The notes under the pieces are model-generated. The model was given only the letters and a program-made list of their open reading frames with translations, did no database searches and was not told the DNA's origin. The position numbers and the translations under genes are program-made. This document shows positions 1 through 10,870 of a stretch of DNA of 64,000 nucleotides, piece by piece (the first letter of the stretch is position 1; the number at the start of each line of letters is the position of its first letter). Source of the stretch: Prunus persica (Eukaryota; Streptophyta; Magnoliopsida; Rosales; Rosaceae); NCBI RefSeq assembly GCF_000346465.2, contig NC_034009.1, positions 44,438,649 through 44,502,648 on the forward strand, read 5' to 3'.

Positions 1-227
1 ATACTTTGCCTGACTTTTCTATTTCTTGTTGTTGACAGATTTGCAGGATATGGACAAAGTTGACGAGCGCTAAAAATGCATGCTCCCATATGGACATGTG
101 CAAAAGCTGACTTGACAATGAGACTGAGACTGACTGAAACCTCAAAAGATAATTCAAGCCAATAGCTGGAATCCGACTTGATCCCGAAATATCTTGGGGA
201 GGGGAGATGAGGAAGCCACGCTGCTGA

Positions 228-1124
228 TCAAAATGGTGATGGACGAATCTTCTCAGTTTCCCTCCGTAGATCTGAAAAACACGCAAGTTAGAAATTTCAT
301 CTCCAAATAAGGAATTCATGTAGGAGGAACTCCCCGCTTGTGTTCCATCAAGCTACCCAGACATTTACCAATGCACCAAGTCACTATATATATAGGTCTA
401 GTGACACAACAGTTCTGACATCAAGTCGAGTTAATCTATATTGGGAGAATTAAGACAGGCCACCAAGACGTATATACATTATATGTGAATGATTTTGCAC
501 AGAATAACTCAGTGAGAAAATTATCAGAACTATATATATGACCTATAACCGTGACAAGGAAACCGTAGAGAAACATATTATATTCATGAAGATCAAATCC
601 TAATTGATGTAGATCTACAAATATCTCTGGTAAATCATGAATCCAAACCCTAATCTGATAAATTTTGAACCATATAGTCCAACCAACATAGGATCGTCAA
701 AACCAACAGTTTTTTTTAGTAAGGCGATCAAAAATTTGGTAAATTTAGATAATCAAAACACACTGCTTGTTCCACTCATCCCAAAGAAATCAGAAAGAAA
801 ATATATTTTGTAAATATGAAGAGATTACCTGAGCAGCCGTGGCATCTCTTGAGTTTTTTTTTAATACTCTTTCTTCCTAGAGTGAGCTCGTCGTCCAGGC
901 CCTCTATTCGAAAGAGTTCTACAAAACAAACTCAAATATAATCGTTAGAGAATTGAAATCAAATAATTATATAAAAGTTAAAACAGAAAGTGTTACTTTA
1001 GATCTATGTATATACCCGTCTGGTGAATCACTAATTCGATGTTAAATTTAGAATTCTCGACTCTTTCAGCATCATCTTCCTCTTCATCCTGGCCTTCAGA
1101 CATATCCTCAGACGCCAAAACCAT
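228..1124 (-). CDS. Small three-exon gene, unknown function
   Basis: I infer an 80-residue protein from three minus-strand exons: 1124-1016, 918-829 and 271-228. Each junction has GT/AG signals and the phases fit (109, 90 and 44 nt). The N-terminus is acidic, starting MVLASEDMSEGQDEEEDD. The middle, starting at about residue 37, reads ELFRIEGLDDELTLGRK and is followed by a lysine-rich stretch (KSIKKKLKR). The last exon ends in IRPSPF before TGA. I do not recognise the family and see no signal peptide or membrane segment. It could be the surviving part of a larger gene or a short nuclear protein, since the acidic/basic make-up would suit one. The next 5' bases hold no in-frame upstream ATG. 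Splicing is predicted by eye only. Confidence 0.4.
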
Positions 1125-2089
1125 TCCCTCTATTGAACCCAAGATATGATGAGCTCAGTTTTGTAGAAGAGGAGACCGGCGGTTTTGACAAACCAATCTT
1201 AAATATATCCTCTGTTAGGTATTAGGGTTTGGTGGGTCTATTTTATCTGCTACAGCCTTCGCCAGGTTCTGTTTGGCAAGTGTCTTCGTTCCCTGCCAGT
1301 GCCAGGCTTATGAGATATATGTTTCTAAACAAAATGAATGAAATAAATTATACCAAAAACATATATGAATCAAATGAAAAATAAATTTATATTTTTTTCC
1401 CTGGTAATATGTATATTTTCGGAAGGAAAAAAAAAATGGATTCCCCAACCAAGAAAAATAAAAAAAGACCTGATTTTCTATGATGTTAATAGTAAAAGCT
1501 TTTGTGATGTTTCACATATGAGTGCAAAAATGTCATACAAAGAAGCACTCATTCTTTCATAAAAACAACAATCTAATTCTTGAAGTTGCTAATCAATGAG
1601 CATGTAAAAGAGATAACAATGAAAGGTTTGTCATTTCCTCTATAACGTGTTACTTGAGCTACACACACATCATCCATATTGAGAATGTCAATATCATGCT
1701 TGCCATAAAAGGAAGAAACTTTCCTCTTGTTTGAGAGTGATTTTGAGAGGGCAACATCATTTATGGGGAGAAGCACTTTCTATGTGCTTCTTCCTAAAAT
1801 AACTTAAAAGCTACTTAAAGTGATTATAGATTTATCCGGAATCACTCACAAACGAGTCCTTTATCAAGTGATTATAGTTTGCAATTATTGCTTTCAAGTT
1901 TTGACTAAAGCCAAAACATTCACAATATCTTCATCTTTTTTGTTTTTAATTTAAATTAATTTTTTATAATGCTTGTGACAAGACATTTCTGATCCCCCAA
2001 TGCACTGGTCTTCAATGATAGACAAAATACAAAACGGAAAGATTGCATCAATTCAAACAAATTACTTGCTTCGCCTCTGTGATAATAAT
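1125..2089. other. Intergenic, no gene seen
   Basis: AT-rich sequence with only short chance ORFs. Around 1750-1860 the text resembles the edge of a small interspersed repeat (AAGCACTT-type words), also seen at about 50.2 kb. I see no gene. Confidence 0.5.
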
Positions 2090-2959
2090 TTACTTCATTT
2101 TCAAGAATCCATTAGTAACACAAGAGCTGTGATGCTTGTTGGTTGAGGAATTTTATCATTGGGATGGGATTAACGTGATTGAATCCATTGAGAGGCCAAT
2201 TCACCTTTATTGTGATAATCAACCAGCTATATTTTTCGCAAAGAACAAGTAGATATCTGACGATATCAAGCACATTAATGTCAAATACTTGTTGGTAAGA
2301 GAGAAAGTAAAGGAATGACAAACTCGTGTTGATTATATCAGTACTGATGACATGTTAGTTGACCCATTGCGAATCAATGTTTAAGAACACATGTAGCGGC
2401 TATGGGTTTAGTTCCAAACTTTGATGCCGCGAGCTAGTGAAGTTCTGATTTTGTTTCATGTTTTAGCTAATTTATTTTCTCTTGTTAAAACTGTTGCATA
2501 TACACAAGGTTGATTGTTTATTTATGCAATGAGGTATTTTTATTTCGAATTTCAATTTGTCATTGTGGTTGTGTTATTGTATTTCGATAACATGTTGATG
2601 GAAATGGTCATGTGTTTGTTGCTCTTAGACCTATATGACCTATGTTTGATTAGAGCAAATGGAAAGTTTACTGAAATTTCTCAGGGGACCAGATACATGT
2701 TACTTAGTGGAGTGTGTGTTCCCATTTGTTACAGTAAGCTATATTGTTAGTCCATATTTATGATGCCTAAGTTTCTGGTATGGTTGCATATCAGTGGCTT
2801 TTTGGGATATGTCTCACTAATATGACATACTCCTTTATTGGTCCTATGTGTTGATTATATTTGACAAGAAACTTGTTTTAGAATTTTTGGCTTAATTACC
2901 CTTCATGGTGGACAATTAATGCATTCATGGTTAACTAATTGTTCGCCCTAGTGGGAGAA
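2090..2959 (+). mobile_element. Degenerate Ty1/copia pol 3' remnant
   Basis: The translated plus strand shows the RNase H end of a copia polyprotein. One block reads WLRNFIIGMG. The next reads IERPIHLYCDNQPAIFFAKN, followed by a stop and then DDIKHINVKYLLVREKVKE. Frames shift between blocks and several stops interrupt them, so the copy is dead. A purine-rich tract (AGTGGGAGAATG) at about 2950-2961 is placed where a polypurine tract should precede the 3' LTR. The LTR would begin at TGTAAGAGC near 2960. I could not find its end or a 5' LTR in this window. Confidence 0.7.
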
Positions 2960-3284
2960 TGTAAGAGCTTTCAGGCTCCATCATTAGTATATGGGCCTGT
3001 TGTGTAATGCCTATCTATTGCTTCATGATATGAATGGAAAACATAATATGGGCCAATAACTATAAAATAAGTGGACCCAATATCTATTATATTGTGACTT
3101 CTTATTTTTGGGCTTGGCCTGTTCCTACTTGTGTTGAGATTAGGTTTTTCCTTGATGGATAGAAAAACTAATTGAGACAATGTACAAGTAAGCAAGAATT
3201 CTATAGCGATGTCCTTATATATGGCCCTAAGGTTACTTAAACACTGAAATTTTTGGGTTAAAGGTTTTTTCAAACAGGAGTATT

Positions 3285-4208
3285 TAGGAGTGGACATCTA
3301 AAATCGAAATACCGAAACCGTACATTAACCATACCGTACCATATCGATTTCATATCGTTTCATTTGGGATAGGGAGATAATCGGTACCGTACCGTACCAA
3401 TAAAGTATGGTATGGTAGCGGTATCAAGTATTTAATACCGGTCAATACCGTACCGTACTGACTGAAATATAATTTTTTCTAAAATTAAATGCCAACATTC
3501 CAACACATTTTCTATGTTATTATTGTTCTTCTTCTCTCCCTAAACCGTAAACCCTGAACCCTAAACCCTAAACCAATTCAACCCAAACACAATGCCATAG
3601 CAAGGGACTTCGACCTGGGAATTCAGCTGGGAAAGTACATTTGACCAAGAACATGACACAAGCCCAATTCTCAGAACAGCAATTCATGAAGTGGGTGAGG
3701 TTTGTTGGAAGGCTGAAGCACTCTGTGTTCAAGACAGCCAAAAATAAGCTCTTCCTTTCTTACACTCTGTATGTGACTAAGAACCGTGCTGCTGGAGACT
3801 TCACAACCATTTAGGACGCCATTGACTCTCTCCCATTCATCAATCTCTTAAGAGTGGTCATCAAGGTCCATGCAGGGGTCTACACGTGAGTGTCTTGTTC
3901 CTTGTGATCAGAATTCAGATCACTCTTGGACTTAGTCTCTGTCTTTCACCAAGAAATGCTCTTTTCTTCATGAATTGTCCTATGCTCTGTCTTTCATTGT
4001 TGTTATGTGGTAATTTCTGAAGCTGTGAAATGTTAAATGTTGTTATTGGTTCATTTTTTTAGTTGTGTCATTTTGGTACCGAAATGGTACGGTACGGTAT
4101 CAATTTTGGTAAATGATAATACCATATCATACCGTACCGGTTTTAATTTTCGATATTGGTAGCGGTACGAGCTCAATACCGTACCGTACCATACCGTGCC
4201 CACCCCTA
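3285..4208. mobile_element. Non-autonomous hAT element with captured exon
   Basis: The left end starts TAGGAGTGGACATC. The reverse complement of the right end reads TAGGGGTGGGCACG, the classic hAT terminal consensus. Direct 8-bp flanks GGAGTATT (3277-3284) and GAAGTATT (4209-4216) match at seven of eight bases, as expected for a hAT target duplication. Both subterminal regions are packed with short GTACGGTACC-type words in both orientations. No transposase is present. The interior carries a piece of a pectinesterase gene, listed separately. A separate repeated word, ACTTAAACACTGAAA, occurs just outside both ends. Confidence 0.8.
3622..3885 (+). pseudogene. Captured pectinesterase exon fragment
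   Basis: Plus-strand translation gives [19 protein letters not shown], then [18 protein letters not shown], a stop (TAG, 3812-3814), and DAIDSLPFINLLRVVIKVHA followed by GVYT. This is the start of the pectin methylesterase domain of family CE8, which demethylates cell-wall homogalacturonan. Only the first part is here. The catalytic aspartates and arginine lie further downstream in the family and are absent. The fragment ends at a GTGAGT donor with intron-like sequence after it, so the capture was from genomic DNA, not from a spliced transcript. The piece lies wholly inside the hAT element at 3285-4208. It is not expected to make an enzyme. Confidence 0.8.
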
Positions 4209-4298
4209 GAAGTATTTACTTAAACACTGAAACCTTTGCTTGCTTATTGTTAATTAGCCTAGAGTTTATATTAAAGTACAGGCTGTTTCTAACAGAAG

Positions 4299-5842
4299 TC
4301 ATTCATTGGTCATATAGATTACACATCGGAGACATTTCCCTTCAATGAGTAAATCAAAAGCTTTGTTGATTTCTTCAAACCTGATCTCGTGTGTCACAAA
4401 CTCATCAAGTTGTAGTTCCTGATAGAATGAAAAAACCAAAAATAAATAATAATAAATAAAAGGATATATGTCCGAGGTATATAAGTTAGGCAAACCACCC
4501 CTAAAGATGCTATAAATTACCTTGTCCTTGTATCGATTGATGAGGACAGCGATATCAGATTTAGGTTTGAGTCCTCCGAATAAGGATCCCGTGAGGGTTT
4601 TGCCAAAAATGATATCAAGAGAGGGAAGGGTCACCTGTGAGCCCGGTCCGTCCATGCCTAAAACAACTGTTTTTCCCCAACCCTGAAGTTGAAAAGAAAT
4701 GTTTAGATATTGTTTTGTACCAAAATTTAAACTTGCAGCTATTTTGGCCAAAGTAGGTGGACTAGGATGGGAGTTTTCTCCTTGTGCATATATACCTAGT
4801 ACATGCAGAATTTTCAAAGAGAAAGTATATTTTCATGATTTTGCTTGGAGATCAAGTTAACATCTCAAGGATGGGCAAACAGTGGTCTAAGTAGGGATGA
4901 TAATGGGTCAAATTGGAGGTGGGTATGCCATTCCCATCTCCATCCCCGTCTAAGCTCAAAACTCTTATAAGCACATCGAACAAACTTTCCAACAGACTTC
5001 AACAAATTCCTGAAACACATTTCTGACATATATTTCAAAAATTACAACATAGGATGATCGTTCAATGTAAAATAATGCTCAGCACAGACTTGACAAATTA
5101 TGATATATGTGGTATAGAAACTTCTGATCAATTTCTTAGTATACAAGCGTCACTCTCTATTCCTCACCTCGTAATTTTAGTAACCTTGGTGAAATTTCCA
5201 CTTTGCTAAGTTTTTTATTTTACAAAATAATGATAATTTCTTCTTTTGGGGTCAACTTTGCTAACTTAATTATGTCCCATGCGTCAAACTTTTTTGAAAA
5301 GGAACAATCTGGTTCTAGTAGTGTTTCTTCAATTAAGTTTATGTAGTTGTATGTCACATTCTGGGATCGGCTCATCCGTAACACGATATTGTCTGCTTTG
5401 GGCCCTCCTCTCTGTCCTCACAGTGGCGTCATGCTAGATGGAGGCAAGCATGTACATATAAGGCACATCACTCCCTCTTCGTTGGTCGATATGGGATGTT
5501 ACATTGTACTCTTTTGGTTTTTTTTGTTTTCCTAATAAGGTTATTGTAGTAGATTTCAATTACAATCAATGATAAATTTCCTAATTTATTGATGAAAATA
5601 TCACACGATTCAAGCATGTGATGTAAAGATAGGAACTTAATTGAAATGGAAATCAAACTTTATAAACATATTTGACGTAAAGATAAAACAAATAAAAAAC
5701 AGTCGTTCAAATGATAAATTGACATTGAAAGATGTTGCATTGGTTCAAAAATCGTGAATTGCCAAATAGGTTTAGACTAGTGAAAAAGAGACCAATACCC
5801 ACATGATCAATATGATACATAGCACTTTCTTGACAGGACCAA

Positions 5843-5906
<64 letters not shown>

Positions 5907-7868
5907 CAGACCTTTCGGCAGCAAGCGTAAGCTTCTTGCATCAGTGTTATCAGCCCAACACATTCAAAGCAATAGTCTGCACCCCCGCCAGTCATTTCCT
6001 TGATTACCTGCTTCATACATGTATAAAAATAAAAAAATAAAGAACTTTAAATCCTTTGCAAAATAACCAAATCAATCAGAAGTGAAAGCCGAAGCACCAA
6101 AAGCATATCAACATCCAGTAATATAATCTTTTAATTTGAAGAATAAGTGTGCATATGAGTACAAAAACAAGTAATGAAATCTCCAAAGTTTGGTGCATAG
6201 TTGTAGAGAACCTCGCTCACAGAATTATTCTCGCAATTCGCAGGGTCGACAAAGTCAGTGAGTCCAAACTTTTTTCCTGTGTCAATAAGAAAAAGAACAA
6301 GTCTGCTTTGATCAGATTCAGATTAAGCACATCATACATCAATTCACAGGCACAGCACAAATTATAATCAAGCTAAGATCCAATTACCAATTTCAAATTT
6401 GTCTCGGTTCACATCCACGCCAATAATTCTGGCTGCACCACAAAGTCTTGCTCCCTCCGCGACCTGGATAATTCAACCATGGATATGAGCCTAGAGTGAA
6501 TCAAATATTACAACGACGAAAATAAGTAAATAGAAAACAAGTTCTGCAAATGCATACAGCTAATCCAATGGAACCCAGCCCAAATATAGCAACAGTTGAT
6601 CCCTTCTCCACCTTTGCTGTTCTCCAAGCAGCACCAACTCCTGAAACCGAATTGAAGAAATAACAATTCAAGTCTAGATTTTGCAAACACCGCCACATCA
6701 AGTCAAGAAGAATGTCTACAAGATTAGGAATTTCAAGTCTACCGGTCGATACTCCACAGCTCAGGAGGCAGGCACTGCTTGGTGGTATTGCAGGGTCAAT
6801 TTTTGTGATATGGGCTTTGTCTACCACTGTATACTCAGTAAAACTAGACACGGAGAGGAAATGGTATAGAACTTCCCCACTGAGGTCTGTGAATCTGCTC
6901 GTCCCGTATCTTGGCATAAAAATTGAGGGCCTGGGGAATTTTGCACATAGGTTGCTCCTTGTCGATTTACAATCTGCACACTCTCCACATTCTGACTTGA
7001 ATGTTGGGATGACGGTATCTCCCTCAGTCACCTCATTGACATCCTCCCCAACACTCTCCACAACCCTACAAGGAAATATATATATATACATATCTCCTTC
7101 AGTTACCTCATTGACATGAATATGTTGGTATTTTTATTTGCTGTTGATTGAGTCAGATATGAAAGGGCAGATCTAGGAATTTATTGCAGGAGAAGAAAAA
7201 GTGGTGGAAGAGGAGAAAACCCATCATTTGACAAAGCATCTTCTCTTAAATAATAGCATAAATCAATGAAAAAGAAAGAGAAACACATCATTTCACATCC
7301 TGAAAGTAATAGAGAAATAGACAATTACTAAAGAGATAGCGGTCTTTCTTTAACAATAATATGGTTTGAAAGATAAGATCACAAAGTCTTGGAGCTCACC
7401 CAATAGCTTCGTGACCAAGAATTCTTGGGAAAATTGCGGGGAAGTCCTGACAAAACAAGAAGCTATGGATAAGCATCAACTCTTAATTATTGTAAATAGT
7501 AGCATACCAAAAAAACAAAAAACAAAAAAGAGATGCTAAACAAGAACCTTCATTTTCCAGAAGGAGAGATCGGTCTGACACAGAGAGGTACATATAATTC
7601 GAATACGGACTTCATGAGGCATCGGGGGTGCCACCATGATCTCTTCAATCACTAGAGGCTCTCCTGGTTTGCGACTCACAGCAGCTGCCATTTGTATTAC
7701 ATATTTACATGCAACATGTTCAGTTTAAGAGCCTCAGACTATTCAAAAACAACATATGCAACAAATTTAAACTAACAATCAAAGACATTTTTAAGCTTAT
7801 CAATAATAAGAACCTCTGCATCGAATAGGCTTCCCTCGGCTTTCACTTGGCAATTTCTCATCATCCAT
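4299..7868 (-). CDS. Zinc alcohol dehydrogenase-like protein
   Basis: Ten minus-strand exons: 7868-7814, 7684-7548, 7446-7400, 7065-6743, 6640-6558, 6463-6388, 6276-6212, 6007-5912, 4682-4521 and 4418-4299. They join in phase to a 387-residue protein, the usual length for plant medium-chain ADH. I chose the start because it opens [17 protein letters not shown], followed by [15 protein letters not shown]. Visible landmarks are the catalytic zinc ligands Cys50, His76 (GHEAIG) and Cys183 (LSCGVSTG). The structural zinc cysteines are Cys106, 109, 112 and 120, and a Rossmann GLGSIG lies near residue 207. It should be a cytosolic NAD-dependent alcohol/aldehyde oxidoreductase of the ADH-like (not classic ADH1) class. 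Substrate is unknown. Intron 8 is long (about 1.2 kb) and starts with a CT microsatellite right at the donor. The C-terminus (CVIYMTNE) is ordinary. The gene appears intact. Confidence 0.9.
5847..5905. repeat. (GA)n microsatellite at an ADH splice donor
   Basis: About 29 GA units. On the gene strand the tract is (CT)n and begins six bases after the GT of the intron 8 donor of the ADH-like gene. Confidence 0.95.
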
Positions 7869-9579
7869 AGAGGCCACAAGAACACAGACACACACTCTCT
7901 CTCTCTTCCCCGGACTAATCTGTCAGTCTTCTTGTGAGTGTGTATTGTGTATAGGACATGCTTGAACGGCTGAGACTTCGGTGTCCAAGGAGTAGTTTTT
8001 AAAGAAAAATAATTGCAATAAAAAATGACCCAATTTTAAGTAGAGTTATTTAAATAGACAATCCAAAGACGATTAGGAATGAATGAACAGAAGTTTTCCA
8101 ATGATGAGAATCTTACCAGCAATGACCCTACAATGAATCAAACAAATGATATACGACATGTCACATGTGTTAATAAAGTTAAAGAATGAAAAACTTGTTT
8201 GTTTTTCCAGCTGTGTTTGATGTACGGTTTGCTAACTCGCGCGTGAATTGAAAAAGAAAAAGGACACACAATTGACTCTCAAGCCATATAAATGACATTG
8301 GAGATTAAAATTCACCCAGCATGACAGAGCAGACACAAAGTAAAGGAGGGAAAATCCAAAACTCTACCCAGCATGACAGAGCTGCAGCAGGAAAGACTCA
8401 ATCAAGCTACAACTTATATGATATACAAGTCGCTAATGGGATTCTGAAAATCCCAAAAATAATAAAAGAATATAAAGTTGGTATATATTGTGTGAAGTAT
8501 AAAAGTATGGACTAGTTTGTCATTTCATGACAGTTTGCTGTGTGCATGATGATACAAGAAAAGGCACAATTAATTAGGAAGCTGATCTGTTGAGCTTTTT
8601 TAGTCTTCTACTGAAATGAAGAAAGAAATACACTTCAAATAAATAAACATTATATGTTGTGCCAGTTAGGATGTTGAAGTTCCACCAATTTTATTTATTT
8701 ATTTGGAGCATATGTGATTGTTGGGCTTCACGTATTGTCAAATGCCCCACAAATTTTTATTATTGTAATCAAAATTTAGCGTCTAAATTCATAAACGTTA
8801 GTTTTTATAAAAACTTTCAAACTTATTTGACTCATATACCTCAAAATCAAAATCCAAACAAAGCTGAAAACCTTATCACCTGATTATCATACTAAAATAA
8901 TATAAATAGTTTGTCATTGCCAGATCACTTTCATTTCTGTATGAATTGTTCTATACTGTCCATCCCCTCTTGAGAACTTGTCCCCTCCAAAATAAAACAG
9001 TTGGTGCCATATATGACTCACACCAACCTGCACAAGTGGATGAACCCAAAGAATATACCAACTTATAAGCTTAACCATGAGGTTGGAGGAAGGTATGGAA
9101 AAAGTAGTATATACAAAATGTTAAGACCAACTTGCTAATTATAATAAAAATTATGAATGTTCAACCATCTAGTTTTAATTCGGCATTTGGATATAATTTT
9201 ATTTTGTCAATGGGAGAGGGGATTCAAACTAGGGCCTCTTTAAAGAGATATACCAGTAAACTAAGAGTTACTTATTTTGAAATGTACATACTTCTAATAA
9301 GTTTTTGTTAACAAAAATGCTAGTCATATATAATACATATATACTACATTGTGTATACGTACCACCTCTTTAATAGAGGTGAGTCCCATTGTATTGGTGG
9401 CTCCATCCCTATTACAGAGCTGGCACACAAGGTGGTATGTCTAGCATTACTCTTTTGTTAATAGCATTTGTAAAATTAATAACGAAAGCTTTGGTTAGTT
9501 GCGGTGCAGTGATCTCGATTAATTATCATTGCAATCATCTATTACAGTCACAACAACAACTTACACATTAGGAGCTGGA
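7869..9579. other. Intergenic, ADH 5' side
   Basis: This holds the ADH promoter side. A CTCTCTCT leader tract lies near 7895-7907, upstream of the ATG. A short tandem repeat around ACCCAGCATGACAGAGC occurs at about 8315-8382. Near 9360-9440 an inverted pair ACCACCT / AGGTGGT suggests a small transposon relic. No convincing gene. Confidence 0.45.
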
Positions 9580-10348
9580 AATGGAAGAAAGCAATCTAAC
9601 TACTCCAAATGACACAGAAACCCCATACATTGAATTAGCAACATCAATTAGAAAGGACTTGGATAGCTTATCTTCCCCGGCTCTACGGAGTTCCTGAGCA
9701 TCTACGGTGTATAAATGAAAAGGCCTACACACCACAGGCAGTCTCGATAGGCCCATTTCATCATGGTAAGGAAAGCCTAAAAGCCATGGAAGAACAGAAA
9801 ATAGGGTACCTACAAGATTTTCTATGTCATAGTAAGTTAAGCTTGGAGGTTTGTATTATACTAATAAAGGACCACGAAGCACGTTTGTGTGGTTGTTATG
9901 CTGAAACCATTGAGTTTTGCAGTGATAAATTTGTAAGAATCATTCTAGTAGATGCTGCCTTCATCATTGAGGTCTTATTGAGGTGGAGTTTCCGAGAATT
10001 GCTGGATGAGAATGACTGGACATTTTACAGACCAGTTACAATGGCAGTTATAAATTTAGACATGCAGATGCTCAACTGCCATTCGTCATTCTTATGGACC
10101 TTTTTAACCCAGACAAAGACAAACTCCCTATGTGTGATGAGAGTCTTGCCTATGGGGCTACTCTGTGCAGGGATGGCTTCTTATTCTCTACTCTTTATGA
10201 GGAGCTGAACAAGTACTGCAGAACGCCCTGGCACAGATGGAAGGCAAATTTGAGGCAAAACTATTTCAACACACCTTCGGCAACTATAATTCTGTCATTC
10301 CAGCTGTTGTTCTCCATCTCTTGGGTGTCACTATTTTACATGGAATAA
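9580..10348 (+). pseudogene. Broken DUF247 (UPF0481) gene
   Basis: Conceptual translation across frames gives the DUF247 order of blocks. First comes SIRKDLDSL, then KAYTPQAVSIGPFHHGKESL, then KAMEEQKIGYLQDFL. A long open block (9786-10208) contains RIILVDAAFIIEVLLR. The tail is CRTPWHRWKANLRQNYFNTP followed by a hydrophobic end. Between blocks there are stops (for example in the first 150 bases) and at least one frameshift near 10075-10095. The family is a plant-specific set of C-terminally anchored membrane proteins of unclear role; some members sit at self-incompatibility loci in grasses. The middle of the normal 400-plus residue protein is also missing. Not expected to be functional. Confidence 0.75.
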
Positions 10349-10870
10349 AATCTTTACCTTTTTTTTTCTTTTGATAAATATAAGCGTTACTTTTAGTAGG
10401 CATGTCGCACATTTATTCCAAGAGAGAAAATAATATACCTTCTCCAACACCCGAAGATTACCAAAAATCATACAGCCAACTAATCAGCACATTTATTCCA
10501 ACAGGAAGAGATGATAGACATAATTAACAAGATAACTAGGTGAACCATCCAAGCATGGAGATGTTGGGGCACATTACATATCCAACTTTTGATACCAAAA
10601 GAAATCACCTTCTACGTCATTATTTCGACTGAGCTTACTGTAGATAAAGATCACTTCTACTATGCCACTCTTTGCGAGGACCTGATCAAGATTTGTAACT
10701 CTATTTTCTTCTCCAATTTTGTATGAAGATATTCAACCATGGTGTATAAGAAACCTCATTGTGTTCTATGAGTTCAAGATTTTTCATATGGAATATTATA
10801 AGAATAGATTCGGCAATTTGCTCCTTTTATGACAATTAGGGGCGGCACAGTCCGAATTGGATGGGTTTTA

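Noticed and set aside
1..36. Possible last exon of a plus-strand gene (LQDMDKVDER then stop) after TTGACAG
   Set aside because: Only a dozen codons with nothing before it in the window to support a gene.
3538..3576. CCCTAAA-type telomere-like repeats
   Set aside because: Only three degenerate units inside the hAT element; not an interstitial telomere array.
5772..6016. Open frames of Ser-Leu or Arg-Glu repeats across the GA tract
   Set aside because: Translation of a microsatellite; the region is ADH intron and exon.
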